NCBI GenBank assembly: GCA_002840155.1
Contig: PGZH01000005.1
Location: 408,550 to 472,549, forward strand
DNA length: 64,000 nt
Source of the DNA: Gammaproteobacteria bacterium HGW-Gammaproteobacteria-13
GTDB taxonomy: Bacteria; Pseudomonadota; Gammaproteobacteria; Pseudomonadales; Pseudomonadaceae
Direction: 5' to 3'
The position numbers were made by a program, and so were the translations under genes. The notes below the pieces were generated by a model. That model was not told where the DNA came from. It saw nothing but the letters and a program-made list of their open reading frames with translations, and made no database searches. Positions 45,471-54,724 of this stretch are shown piece by piece. How positions within the stretch are numbered: position 1 is the first letter of the stretch; the number at the start of each line of letters is the position of its first letter.

Positions 45471-46340
45471 TTATGGGGCCGGCGACGGGGGATTGACGGC
45501 ACCCGCTTGCGGGGCCGGCGCTGCCGGGGCTGGTGCAGATTGCGTGCCAGCCCGTTGCAAGGCCGCATCGGGCTTGGCATTGGCGCTGCCGACACCACTC
45601 ACGCTACGGCGCACATCTAGATTGCGCGAGATTACCAACACTACCCGCCGATTACGCCCACGCCCCTCGGCAGTGGTGTTATCCGCGACGGGCTGGAACT
45701 CGCCATAGCCGACTGCCGCCAACCGGCCGGGGTTGACCCCATCCATAGTCAGCATACGCACGATACTGGCAGCCCGCGCGGTAGACAGTTCCCAGTTGGT
45801 CGGGAACTGCGCCGTCTGAATCGGCAGGTTGTCGGTAAAGCCTTCCACGTGAATCGGGTTTTCATAGGGTGCCAGAATTTTGGCTACTTTTTCGATAATG
45901 TCGAAAGCTGCATTGTTGGGAATGGCATCCCCGCTGGTAAACAGCAGGCTGGAGCTAAGCTCAATCTCGATCCACAACTCATTGCCACTGACCTTGAGCT
46001 GCTCGGACTGAATCAAGTCGCCAAAGGCCTCACGCACGCTGCTGGCGATATTCTGCAGATCATCGGCGGATGACTGCGCGTTTTCCTCATCCACCAGCGA
46101 ACGATCTGGCTCAGTGGTGCGTGGCCGCTCCTCACCCACCGGAATCGGCTTGATCGCCCGATCCGGCTGATTGAACACCCCGGTCAGGCTGTCGGAAAGA
46201 ATCTTGTACTTGCCTTCGTTGATCGAGGAAATCGAATACATGACCACAAAAAACGCGAACAGCAAGGTGATGAAGTCGGCATAGGAGACCAGCCAACGCT
46301 CATGGTTTTCATGTTCTTCTTGATGACGCCTGCGGGCCAT
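45471..46340 (-). CDS. motD: Flagellar motor protein MotD
   Basis: 289 residues. MotB homologue. One N-terminal helix (17-40) with the proton-path aspartate Asp22 in SYADFITLLFAFFVVMYSIS; a C-terminal OmpA-like peptidoglycan-binding domain (about 135-250), with ELSTARAASIVRMLTMDGV and GRGRNRRVVLVIS; then a Pro/Ala-rich tail. Partners MotC, 12 bp upstream. In P. aeruginosa MotCD stators drive swarming. Confidence 0.95.
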   Translation of the reverse strand: MARRRHQEEHENHERWLVSYADFITLLFAFFVVMYSISSINEGKYKILSDSLTGVFNQPDRAIKPIPVGEERPRTTEPDRSLVDEENAQSSADDLQNIASSVREAFGDLIQSEQLKVSGNELWIEIELSSSLLFTSGDAIPNNAAFDIIEKVAKILAPYENPIHVEGFTDNLPIQTAQFPTNWELSTARAASIVRMLTMDGVNPGRLAAVGYGEFQPVADNTTAEGRGRNRRVVLVISRNLDVRRSVSGVGSANAKPDAALQRAGTQSAPAPAAPAPQAGAVNPPSPAP

Positions 46341-46352
46341 AAGGTGTCCCCA

Positions 46353-47093
46353 TCAATCCATAAAGCCTTGCAGCTTCAATTCGATGGAGCGCGGGTTTTC
46401 ACCCTCGGCAATCGACAGGATGCCCTCGAGCAGCATCTCTCGATAACGCGACTGACGCTGGGCGATGGCCTTGAGCTTGTTGCCAATCGGCAGCAGCAGC
46501 AGGTTGGCAAACCCCACGCCGTAGATGGTTGCCACAAAAGCCACGGCAATCCCGGCACCCAGCTTGCTCGGGTCAGCCAGGTTGCCCATCACATGGATCA
46601 GGCCCATCACGGCGCCGATAATGCCAATGGTCGGCGCGTAGCCGCCCATGCTTTCGTACACCTTGGCAGCCTGAATATCGCGGCCTTCCTGGGTGTACAG
46701 ATCGACTTCGAGAATGCTGCGAATAGCCTCAGGCTCCGCGCCGTCAACCAACAGCTGCAAACCTTTACGGGCGTATGGGTCGGCTTCGACATCGGCCACC
46801 GCTTCGAGGCCGAGCAGGCCTTCCTTGCGCGCGGTCATGCTCCAGCCAACCACGCGGTTGATACCACCGGCCAGGTCCACCCGCGGCGGAAAGAAGATCC
46901 AGCCGATGATGGCCAGAGCCCGCTTGAACACGTTCATCGGCGCCTGCAAAAACGCCGCGCCCAGAGTGCCGCCGATCACGATCAGCGCAGCCGGCCCATT
47001 GAGCAAAGCGCCGGCGTGGCCACCTTCAAGGTAGTTGCCGCCGAGGATCGCGACAAAGGCCAGGATGACCCCGATAAGGCTCAGTACATCCAT
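46353..47093 (-). CDS. motC: Flagellar motor protein MotC
   Basis: 246 residues. MotA homologue with four membrane helices (about 3-20, 32-52, 145-170, 178-205). PTIGIIGAVMGLIHVMGNLA is the conserved helix 3 motif with the key prolines. Forms the proton-driven stator with MotD. Its ATG overlaps the cheB stop by one base (TAATG). Confidence 0.96.
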   Translation of the reverse strand: MDVLSLIGVILAFVAILGGNYLEGGHAGALLNGPAALIVIGGTLGAAFLQAPMNVFKRALAIIGWIFFPPRVDLAGGINRVVGWSMTARKEGLLGLEAVADVEADPYARKGLQLLVDGAEPEAIRSILEVDLYTQEGRDIQAAKVYESMGGYAPTIGIIGAVMGLIHVMGNLADPSKLGAGIAVAFVATIYGVGFANLLLLPIGNKLKAIAQRQSRYREMLLEGILSIAEGENPRSIELKLQGFMD

Positions 47094-48208
47094 TAAATGC
47101 AGGTCTCCGCCAGGTGCCTGCCAATATCATCCAGCGGGTAGATGGCGTCGGCCAGGTTGGCTTTGACGATGGCCATGGGCATGCCGTAAATCACGCAGCT
47201 GGCTTCATCCTGCGCCCACACCTGACTGCCACCCTGCTTGAGCAGGCGTGCACCTTCACGACCGTCCGCGCCCATGCCGGTCAGCACCACCGCCAGCACC
47301 TTGTCGCCATAGGACTTGGCCACCGAGCCAAAAGTGATATCGACGCAAGGCTTGTAGTTCAGGCGCTCATCACCGGGAAGGATTTTCACCACACCGCGGG
47401 CGTCGACCATCATCTGCTTACCGCCAGGCGCCAGCAGCGCCAGGCCGGGGCGCAAGACATCACCGTCCTCGGCTTCCTTGACACTGATACGGCACAGCTT
47501 GTCGAGGCGCTCGGCAAAGGCCTTGGTGAAAGCGGCCGGCATATGCTGGATCAGCACAATCGGCGCTGGAAAGTTAGCTGGCAGCTGGGTCAACACGCGC
47601 TGCAGCGCCACCGGCCCCCCTGTCGAGGTGCCAATCGCCACCAGTTTGTAGGACTTGCGCTTAGGCGCCGCACTGACCACCGCCGGCGTGGGTGCCGCAG
47701 CTGGGCGACCGAGCGTGCTGGTGGTAGTTGCAGGGCGTGCCACAGGCTTGGTTTGCGCAGCAGGTGTCGCGCTTGGCGCAACCACAGGCGGCGGGCTCAG
47801 ACTGCGACGGTTACTGCGGGCAATGGTATGAATTTTTTCGCAGAGCAGCTGTTTGACCCGCTCCGGGTTGCGCGAAATATCCTCGAAATTCTTCGGCAGG
47901 AAATCCACCGCACCGGCTTCCAGCGCATCCAGCGTCACGCGCGCGCCTTCGTGGGTCAGCGAGGAAAACATCAGTACCGGCGTCGGACAGCGCTGCATGA
48001 TGTTACGCACAGCCGTGATGCCATCCATCATCGGCATCTCGTAGTCCATGGTAATCACATCGGGCTTGAGCGCCTGCGCTTGCTCGATGGCTTCACGGCC
48101 GTTAGTGGCGGTGCCGATTACCTGAATATTCGGATCGGCTGAAAGAATTTCCGACACGCGCCGACGAAAAAAGCCGGAGTCATCAACCACCAACACCTTA
48201 ACAGCCAT
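47093..48208 (-). CDS. cheB: Chemotaxis protein-glutamate methylesterase CheB
   Basis: 371 residues. Receiver domain (4-120) with phosphoacceptor Asp55 in [13 protein letters not shown], a Pro/Ala/Thr-rich linker (about 140-190) longer than in E. coli, and the methylesterase domain (about 190-365) with Ser in [12 protein letters not shown], His in [13 protein letters not shown] and Asp in [14 protein letters not shown]. It removes methyl groups from receptors. cheR is not in this window. Confidence 0.97.
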   Translation of the reverse strand: MAVKVLVVDDSGFFRRRVSEILSADPNIQVIGTATNGREAIEQAQALKPDVITMDYEMPMMDGITAVRNIMQRCPTPVLMFSSLTHEGARVTLDALEAGAVDFLPKNFEDISRNPERVKQLLCEKIHTIARSNRRSLSPPPVVAPSATPAAQTKPVARPATTTSTLGRPAAAPTPAVVSAAPKRKSYKLVAIGTSTGGPVALQRVLTQLPANFPAPIVLIQHMPAAFTKAFAERLDKLCRISVKEAEDGDVLRPGLALLAPGGKQMMVDARGVVKILPGDERLNYKPCVDITFGSVAKSYGDKVLAVVLTGMGADGREGARLLKQGGSQVWAQDEASCVIYGMPMAIVKANLADAIYPLDDIGRHLAETCI

Positions 48209-48251
48209 AAACACTCCTAAGCGGCGCGACAGATAGCTGCGCCGCTAACAA

Positions 48252-50465
48252 TCAGATACGCCGAGCGTAACGTTTGAGCATGCTCGGCACGTCAAGAATC
48301 AGGGCAATACGTCCATCACCGGTGATGGTCGCGCCCGACATGCCTGGAGTGCCCTGCAGCATTTTGCCCAGCGGCTTGATCACCACTTCTTCCTGACCGA
48401 CCAGTTGATCGACCACGAAGCCGATACGCTGGCTGCCAACGGTGAGAATCACCACATGACCCTCGCCCTGCTCCACATGGGCAGCACTGCCGATCAACCA
48501 GCGCTTGAGGTAGAACAGCGGCAAAGCCTTGTCGCGCACGATCACCACTTCCTGGCCGTCGACCACATTGGTTCGCGACAGGTCGAGGTGGAAGATTTCG
48601 TTGACGTTGACCAGCGGGAAGGCGAACGCCTGATTGGCCAGCATCACCATCAGCGTCGGCATGATCGCCAGGGTCAGCGGCACCTTGATGACGATCTTCG
48701 AGCCCTGGCCCTTGACCGAAAACACGTTGACCGTGCCATTGAGCTGGGAAATCTTGGTTTTCACCACGTCCATGCCCACACCGCGACCGGACACATCGGA
48801 AATTTCGGTCTTGGTCGAGAAGCCCGGCGCGAAGATCAGGTTGTAGCATTCGAATTCATTGAGGCGGTCGGCAGCGTCCTTATCCAGCAGACCTTTCTCC
48901 ACGGCCTTGGCACGCAGCTGATCGGCATCCATACCTTTACCGTCATCGGAGATCGACAGCAGGATATGGTCGCCCTCCTGCTCGGCGGACAGGATCACCT
49001 TGCCGCCACGTGGCTTGCCCGAGGCTTCGCGCTCTTCCGGGGTTTCAATGCCGTGGTCGACCGCGTTACGCACCAAGTGGACCAATGGATCGGCCAGGGC
49101 CTCGACCAGGTTCTTGTCGAGGTCGGTTTCTTCACCAACCAGCTCCAGGTTGATTTCTTTTTTCAGGTTGCGCGCCAGATCGCGAACCAGACGCGGGAAG
49201 CGCCCGAAGACCTTCTTGATCGGCTGCATGCGGGTTTTCATCACCGCCGTTTGCAGATCAGCCGTTACCACATCCAGGTTGGACACTGCCTTGGACATGG
49301 CTTCATCGCCACTGCTGGCACCCAGACGCACCAGGCGGTTCCGCACCAGCACCAGTTCGCCGACCATGTTCATGATTTCATCCAGCCGCGCAGTATCAAC
49401 CCGCACAGTGGTTTCCGCTTCGCTAGGCGGCGCAGCCTTCTCGGCTGAAGGTGCGGCAGCCGGAGCAGCAGGTACCTTGGCCGGCTCCGCCTTGGCTGCA
49501 GGTTTTGCAGCGGGTTTAGCGGCGGCCTTGGCAGGTTCAGCAGGTTTGACAGCCGGCGCTGGCGCAACGGGTTTGATCGCTTCAGGCTCGACAAACTTGC
49601 CTTTGCCATGCAGCTGGTCAAGCAGTGCTTCGAACTCATCGTCGGTGATATCACCGCTCGGCGCAGCAGCTGGCTCCGCTTTGGCCGCAGGTGCGGCAGG
49701 CGCCGCTACAGCAGGCGGGACAAACTGGCCTTTGCCATGTAACTGATCGAGTAGCGATTCGAACTCATCATCAGTGATCTCATCGCCGGCCGCGGCTGTT
49801 GCCGCTGGCGCAGCAGCAACTGGCGCGGCCGGTGCAACAGCAACTTCAGGCGCTACAAACTGCCCCTTGCCGTGCAGCTGATCGAGTAAGGATTCAAATT
49901 CATCATCGGTAATTTCATCGCTGCTGGCAGCACTGGGAGCTTGCGCCGGAGACGCGTCCAAGGAGCCCAGCAACTGCTCGAATTCACTGTCGGTGATATC
50001 GCCAGCGGCCTCTGCAGTCTCGATTTCAGGCTCGGGCTCAGCCTGCGCTTCAACCGGCGCAGCTTCCTCTGCACCTGCTGGCTCAGCCAGGCGTGCCAAG
50101 GCGGCAAGCAGCTCAGGGGTGGCGGGAGTCAGGTCAGTACGCTCACGTACTTCGGTAAACATGCTGTTGACGGCATCCAGTGCTTCCAGCACCACATCCA
50201 TCAACGCGGAGTCGACGCGCCGCTCACCCTTACGCAGGATGTCGAAGACGTTTTCTGCGATATGGCAGCATTCCACCAGCTCGTTGAGCTGGAGAAAACC
50301 GGCACCACCTTTGACGGTATGAAACCCGCGAAAAATAGCGTTGAGCAGATTCATGTCGTCCGGGCGACTTTCCAGCTCAACGAGCTGTTCGGACAGTAGT
50401 TCAAGAATCTCGCCGGCCTCTACCAGGAAGTCCTGGAGGATTTCTTCATCGGCGCCGAAGCTCAT
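48252..50465 (-). CDS. cheA: Chemotaxis histidine kinase CheA
   Basis: 737 residues. P1 phosphotransfer domain (1-105) with His49 in GFHTVKGGAGFLQLN; a long Ala/Pro-rich linker (about 110-340); P3 dimerisation; P4 kinase domain with NAVDHGIETPEERE, ISDDGKGMD and GRGVGMDVVK; and P5 CheW-like domain at the C-terminus. The linker carries three near-identical copies of ITDDEFESLLDQLHGKG (near 187, 230 and 272) and a degenerate fourth (ITDSEFEQLLGSL near 157). No evident folded P2 CheY-binding domain is visible there. The repeats may be docking sites for CheY or ParP. It follows cheZ by 11 bp. Confidence 0.96.
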   Translation of the reverse strand: MSFGADEEILQDFLVEAGEILELLSEQLVELESRPDDMNLLNAIFRGFHTVKGGAGFLQLNELVECCHIAENVFDILRKGERRVDSALMDVVLEALDAVNSMFTEVRERTDLTPATPELLAALARLAEPAGAEEAAPVEAQAEPEPEIETAEAAGDITDSEFEQLLGSLDASPAQAPSAASSDEITDDEFESLLDQLHGKGQFVAPEVAVAPAAPVAAAPAATAAAGDEITDDEFESLLDQLHGKGQFVPPAVAAPAAPAAKAEPAAAPSGDITDDEFEALLDQLHGKGKFVEPEAIKPVAPAPAVKPAEPAKAAAKPAAKPAAKAEPAKVPAAPAAAPSAEKAAPPSEAETTVRVDTARLDEIMNMVGELVLVRNRLVRLGASSGDEAMSKAVSNLDVVTADLQTAVMKTRMQPIKKVFGRFPRLVRDLARNLKKEINLELVGEETDLDKNLVEALADPLVHLVRNAVDHGIETPEEREASGKPRGGKVILSAEQEGDHILLSISDDGKGMDADQLRAKAVEKGLLDKDAADRLNEFECYNLIFAPGFSTKTEISDVSGRGVGMDVVKTKISQLNGTVNVFSVKGQGSKIVIKVPLTLAIMPTLMVMLANQAFAFPLVNVNEIFHLDLSRTNVVDGQEVVIVRDKALPLFYLKRWLIGSAAHVEQGEGHVVILTVGSQRIGFVVDQLVGQEEVVIKPLGKMLQGTPGMSGATITGDGRIALILDVPSMLKRYARRI

Positions 50466-50476
50466 AAGACGTGCTC

Positions 50477-51265
50477 CTAAAATCCCAGGCTGGAAAGCAG
50501 GTCGTCGACATCATCCTGATTGGATGCGACGTCTTCACGCTTATCGGCATGAATCTGCGGACCTTCACCATGCGAAGGCTCTTTTTGTTTTTCTTGTTCG
50601 GCACGCAGCAACTCATGGTTGTGCTCAATGCCGGCAAACTGATCCACCTGACTGGCCATCAGCACCAGCTTCAGCAGGTTGCTTTCCACTTCGGTCACCA
50701 GCTGCGTTACACGCTTGATCACCTGACCGGTCAGATCCTGATAATCCTGAGCCAGCAAAATGTCATTGAGATGCCCAGAAATCTTGGCACCATCACGCTC
50801 GCTGCGAGCAAGAAACAGCTCAACGCGCTTGGCCAGTTCACGGAAACCATCGGCGCTCATCTCGCGGCGCATAAAGCGCCCCCAGTCAGCGCTCAGGCTT
50901 TGCGCCTCATCACTGAGGTCATTAACCAGTGGTGCGCTCTGCTCAACTAGGTCCATGGTGCGATTGGCCGCTTTCTCGGTCATCGTCACCACGTAATTCA
51001 GTCGCTCGGTGGCATCGGTGATTTGCGAGACCTCAGTGGCATGCGGCACGCGAGGGTCGAGCTGGAAATTGACAATGGCGTTATGCAGCTCACGGGTCAG
51101 CTTGCCGACCTCGTGATACAGGCCGCGATCACGCGCCTTGTTGAGCTCATGTATCAGCTGTACCGCTTCACCAAAGTTGCCTTGTTCCAGGCTGTCTACC
51201 AGTTGGCGAGCGTTGTGTTTCAGGGTCGACTCAAGGTCACCCTGAACGGAATCTTTATGTTCCAT
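50477..51265 (-). CDS. cheZ: Chemotaxis phosphatase CheZ
   Basis: 262 residues. Mostly helical, with the catalytic motif LLAQDYQDLTGQVIKRVTQL (residues near 160) and the C-terminal CheY-binding peptide DDVDDLLSSLGF. Speeds dephosphorylation of CheY-P. The ATG at 51265 is chosen (MEHKDSVQGDLESTLKHNAR); an earlier in-frame start would overlap the end of cheY. Confidence 0.95.
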   Translation of the reverse strand: MEHKDSVQGDLESTLKHNARQLVDSLEQGNFGEAVQLIHELNKARDRGLYHEVGKLTRELHNAIVNFQLDPRVPHATEVSQITDATERLNYVVTMTEKAANRTMDLVEQSAPLVNDLSDEAQSLSADWGRFMRREMSADGFRELAKRVELFLARSERDGAKISGHLNDILLAQDYQDLTGQVIKRVTQLVTEVESNLLKLVLMASQVDQFAGIEHNHELLRAEQEKQKEPSHGEGPQIHADKREDVASNQDDVDDLLSSLGF

Positions 51266-51284
51266 AGCACCCTCATGGCAGACA

Positions 51285-51659
51285 TCAGCCGTTGACCCGC
51301 TCGAAGATCTTTTCAATCTTCTCTTTCAGTACCTGGGCAGTGAACGGTTTGACTACATAACCGTTAACCCCAGCCTGGGCTGCTTCGATGATCTGATCGC
51401 GCTTGGCTTCTGCGGTAACCATCAACACCGGCAGGGTTTTCAGGCGCTCATCTGCACGCACTGCGCGCAGCAGGTCGATGCCCGTCATGCCGGGCATGTT
51501 CCAGTCAGTCACCAGAAAATCGAAACTGCCACTCTGCAGCATGGGCAGCGCGGTGACGCCATCATCGGCTTCCGCTGTGTTGGTGAACCCCAAGTCACGC
51601 AGGAGGTTCTTGATGATCCGTCGCATCGTTGAAAAGTCATCAACGATGAGGATTTTCAT
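51285..51659 (-). CDS. cheY: Chemotaxis response regulator CheY
   Basis: 124 residues, a single receiver domain. Asp7/Asp8 in [12 protein letters not shown], phosphoacceptor Asp52 in [13 protein letters not shown], Thr82 in VLMVTAEAK and Lys104 in YVVKPFT. CheY-P binds FliM to change flagellar rotation. Start at the ATG 51659 is preferred to a TTG four codons earlier, although a GGAGGT lies close to that TTG. It is 97 bp after fliA. Confidence 0.96.
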   Translation of the reverse strand: MKILIVDDFSTMRRIIKNLLRDLGFTNTAEADDGVTALPMLQSGSFDFLVTDWNMPGMTGIDLLRAVRADERLKTLPVLMVTAEAKRDQIIEAAQAGVNGYVVKPFTAQVLKEKIEKIFERVNG

Positions 51660-51756
51660 GTTCTTGTCCAAGTCGACCTCCGTACAGTCCCAAACGCACC
51701 CAGCAACCTGTATGCGCTTTTAATCGTGAAACCGGCCCAGCGTTAGCGAATGCAAC

Positions 51757-52503
51757 TCAATGTGCGCGCCACTCGCCCAGACGAGCGCGTAAACGAGCGG
51801 CACACTGACTGTGTAGTTGGCTTACACGTGATTCGCTAACCCCCAACACCTCGCCGATCTCTTTAAGATTCAATTCTTCATCGTAATATAGCGCTAACAC
51901 CAGGCGCTCGCGCTCCGGCAGGTTGGCAATGGCATCTGCCAGGGCCGCCTGAAAGCGTTCATCTTCCAGATCACGAGAAGGTTCGAGGTGGTTGCTGCCA
52001 GCGTCTTCACCCAACCCACCGTGTTCACCGTCCTGTAACAGGTCGTCGAAACTGAACAGGCGGCTGCCTAAAGTGTCGCCAAGAATGCCGTAGTAATCCT
52101 CGAGACTCAATTGGAGTTCGGCCGCAACCTCTTGATCTTTAGCGTCTCTGCCGGTTCTGGCCTCAATTTTTCGAATTGCGTCGCTGACCATGCGGCTATT
52201 GCGATGCACTGAGCGAGGTGCCCAGTCACCTTTGCGCACCTCATCAAGCATCGAACCGCGAATGCGAATGCCGGCGAATGTCTCGAAACTGGCGCCTTTG
52301 CTGGAGTCGTATTTTTTTGACGCTTCGAGCAGGCCGATCATCCCGGCCTGAATCAGATCGTCTACCTGCACATTGGCCGGTAGACGGGCCAGCAGGTGAT
52401 AGGCAATGCGTTTGACCAGGGGCGCGTAGCGCTCGATCAACTGGTGCTGGGAATCCTGCGCCTGCGCCTTGCTATACATACGAAGTCCAGAGGCTGCTGT
52501 CAT
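51757..52503 (-). CDS. fliA: Flagellar sigma factor FliA (sigma-28)
   Basis: 248 residues. Region 2 (YAPLVKRIAYHLLARLPANV, then DDLIQAGMIGLLEASKKYD), region 3 and region 4 (LNLKEIGEVLGVSESRVSQL) are complete. Directs late flagellar genes, including flagellin and many chemotaxis genes. The ATG overlaps the fleN stop by four bases. Confidence 0.97.
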   Translation of the reverse strand: MTAASGLRMYSKAQAQDSQHQLIERYAPLVKRIAYHLLARLPANVQVDDLIQAGMIGLLEASKKYDSSKGASFETFAGIRIRGSMLDEVRKGDWAPRSVHRNSRMVSDAIRKIEARTGRDAKDQEVAAELQLSLEDYYGILGDTLGSRLFSFDDLLQDGEHGGLGEDAGSNHLEPSRDLEDERFQAALADAIANLPERERLVLALYYDEELNLKEIGEVLGVSESRVSQLHSQCAARLRARLGEWRAH

Positions 52504-53330
52504 ATGGCCGTGTCCGCGATCGGTTGCTGCACCAGACGCTCAACGAAAAACTCCAAATGACCGCGCGGGTTGGCCGGTAACGGCCAGGCGTCGACTTTCT
52601 GGGCTATCGCCTTGAACGCCAGCGCGCACTTCGAGCGCGGGAAGGCTTCGTAGACCGCGCGCTGCTTCTGCACGGCCTTGCGCACTGACTCGTCATACGG
52701 CACGGCGCCTACGTACTGCAGGGCAACGTCGAGAAAACGGTCGGTGACTTTAGTCAGCTTAGCAAAGAGGTTGCGACCTTCCTGCGGGCTGTGGGCCATA
52801 TTGGCCAATACACGGAAACGATTCATGCCGTGGTCGCGGTTGAGCAATTTGATCAGCGCGTAGGCGTCGGTAATCGAAGTCGGTTCATCACACACCACCA
52901 CCAGCACTTCCTGGGCGGCGCGCACGAAGCTGACCACGCCATCACCGATACCGGCAGCGGTGTCGATGATCAGCACATCGAGGTTGTCACTGATATCGCT
53001 GAATGCCTGGATCAGCCCGGCATGCTGCATGGGTGACAGCTGCACCATGCTCTGAATGCCAGACGCCGCCGGCACGATACGAATGCCGCCCGGCCCCTGC
53101 AGCAAGACATCGCGCAGCTCACATTCGCCGCTGATAACGTCTTCCAAGGTGCGTTTGGCGCTCAGGCCAAGCAGCACATCGACGTTGGCCAAGCCCAGGT
53201 CGGCGTCCATCAACATCACCCGACGGCCGAGATCAGCCAGGGCCAACGCCAGGTTCACCGAGACGTTGGTCTTACCGACGCCACCTTTGCCGCCGGTCAC
53301 CGCAATCACCTGTACGGGATGCATACCCAT
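52500..53330 (-). CDS. fleN: Flagellar number regulator FleN (FlhG)
   Basis: 276 residues. MinD-like ATPase with deviant Walker A AVTGGKGGVGKTNVSVNLAL at the N-terminus, DADLGLANVDVLLGL, and a basic amphipathic C-terminus. Limits flagella to one at the pole by antagonising FleQ and works with FlhF. I chose MGMHPVQVIAVTGG (ATG 53330), similar to other Pseudomonas FleN; the ORF could begin at a GTG four codons earlier. Confidence 0.96.
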   Translation of the reverse strand: MGMHPVQVIAVTGGKGGVGKTNVSVNLALALADLGRRVMLMDADLGLANVDVLLGLSAKRTLEDVISGECELRDVLLQGPGGIRIVPAASGIQSMVQLSPMQHAGLIQAFSDISDNLDVLIIDTAAGIGDGVVSFVRAAQEVLVVVCDEPTSITDAYALIKLLNRDHGMNRFRVLANMAHSPQEGRNLFAKLTKVTDRFLDVALQYVGAVPYDESVRKAVQKQRAVYEAFPRSKCALAFKAIAQKVDAWPLPANPRGHLEFFVERLVQQPIADTAI

Positions 53331-53407
53331 ATTTCTACACACCTTGTCTAACTTCGACTGGAGCCACTTGGCCGGCTAAGCGCGGTTCAATTCCAACAGC
53401 CTGACGC

Positions 53408-54709
53408 TTAACTGACGCGTCGTGCGGGTTGCTGGTAAAGGCCGGCAAACATCTCCGCCATCGTATCCTCGCTTGGATCCTGGGTCGCCTGCAGCCCTAC
53501 GGCCCGGCTAACCAGTTGATGACTGCGGGGAATCTGCAAGTCATCGGGAATGCGTGGCCCATCAGTGAGATAGGCTACCGGTAGACGCTGGCTAATAGCC
53601 AGTCCTAAAACCTCACCCAGGCTGGTGGCTTCATCCGCCTTGGTCAGGATGCAGCCAGACAAGCCGCAGCGCTTATAACTATGGTAGGCGGCTTTCAGCA
53701 CTTGGCCCTGGCTGGTAGCGGCCATTACCAGATAATTTTTTGCATTGACGCCACGGCTGGCCAGGGTTTCCAGCTGCATACGCAGGGCTGGGTCGTTGGC
53801 TGGCAGGCCGGCAGTGTCGATCAGCACCACACGCTTGCGCGCCAGCGGAGCCAGTGCCTGGGTCAGCGACTGCCCCGGGTCAACCAGAGTTACCGGGACA
53901 TTGAGGATGCGCCCCAGAGTCTTGAGTTGTTCTTGAGCACCAATGCGGTAGCTGTCCAGGCTGACCAGAGCAATATGCTGCGCGCCGTACTTGAGCACGT
54001 AACGCGCGGCCAGCTTGGCCAGGGTGGTGGTCTTGCCCATGCCCGCAGGGCCCACCAGGGCGATTACACCGCCCTCTTCCATCGGTTCCTGCTTCGGCGT
54101 TTTGATTGCGTGAGCCAGATGCGCCAGCAACATGCGCCAGGCCTGACGCGGTTCGGTCACGGTGCTGACACGCTCCAGCAGCGCTTTCGACAATTCGGCC
54201 GACAGGCCCATGCGCTGCAGGCGGCGCCACAGATTGGCTTGCTGCGGACGGCGGTTCTGCAGCTGACCCCAGGCAATCGAGCCCAGCTGCACTTCAATCA
54301 GTTCACGCAGGCCGTGCAGTTCAAATCGCATGGCATCCAGGGCACGCTGATCGGTTGCCGCAGCAGGCGCAGCCTGAGATTTGCGCATCACGGCAGCCAG
54401 GCTGTCAGCAGGCAGGCTATCGGCGGCGCCAAACAGCTGGCGGTCCTTGCCGGCATCGACTTGGGTGCGGGTGGTCAGCTCGGCCTGGGCCGTGGCGATT
54501 TTTGCCTGGGTCTTGCGCAGCTCGGCTTCCAGCGCCGGGTTGGGCTGACGGGCCGGTGCGGCAGGCACCTGATAATCCAGCGCGGCGGTCAGTTCGACAC
54601 CGCCGGCTACCCGGCGATTGCCAATGATCGAGGCATCGGCACCCAGCTCATCACGCACCAGCTTCATGGCGGTACGCATATCGGCGGCGAAAAAGCGTTT
54701 GACCTGCAT
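53408..54709 (-). CDS. flhF: Flagellar polar-placement GTPase FlhF
   Basis: 433 residues. An N-terminal basic/A-domain (1-60, MQVKRFFAADMRTAMKLVRD), a middle Ala-rich region, and an SRP-type NG GTPase domain (about 200-425) with LVGPAGMGKTTTLAKLAARY, VSLDSYRIGAQEQLKTLG and VLIDTAGL. Puts the flagellum at the pole. Located between flhA and fleN, 15 bp after flhA. Confidence 0.97.
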   Translation of the reverse strand: MQVKRFFAADMRTAMKLVRDELGADASIIGNRRVAGGVELTAALDYQVPAAPARQPNPALEAELRKTQAKIATAQAELTTRTQVDAGKDRQLFGAADSLPADSLAAVMRKSQAAPAAATDQRALDAMRFELHGLRELIEVQLGSIAWGQLQNRRPQQANLWRRLQRMGLSAELSKALLERVSTVTEPRQAWRMLLAHLAHAIKTPKQEPMEEGGVIALVGPAGMGKTTTLAKLAARYVLKYGAQHIALVSLDSYRIGAQEQLKTLGRILNVPVTLVDPGQSLTQALAPLARKRVVLIDTAGLPANDPALRMQLETLASRGVNAKNYLVMAATSQGQVLKAAYHSYKRCGLSGCILTKADEATSLGEVLGLAISQRLPVAYLTDGPRIPDDLQIPRSHQLVSRAVGLQATQDPSEDTMAEMFAGLYQQPARRVS

Positions 54710-54724
54710 GGCCTGTAACCTCGG

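Noticed and set aside
51660..51756. Sigma-28 promoter upstream of cheY
   Set aside because: A TAAC and a CGATTA-like element occur, but the spacing is two bases short and both halves match poorly.
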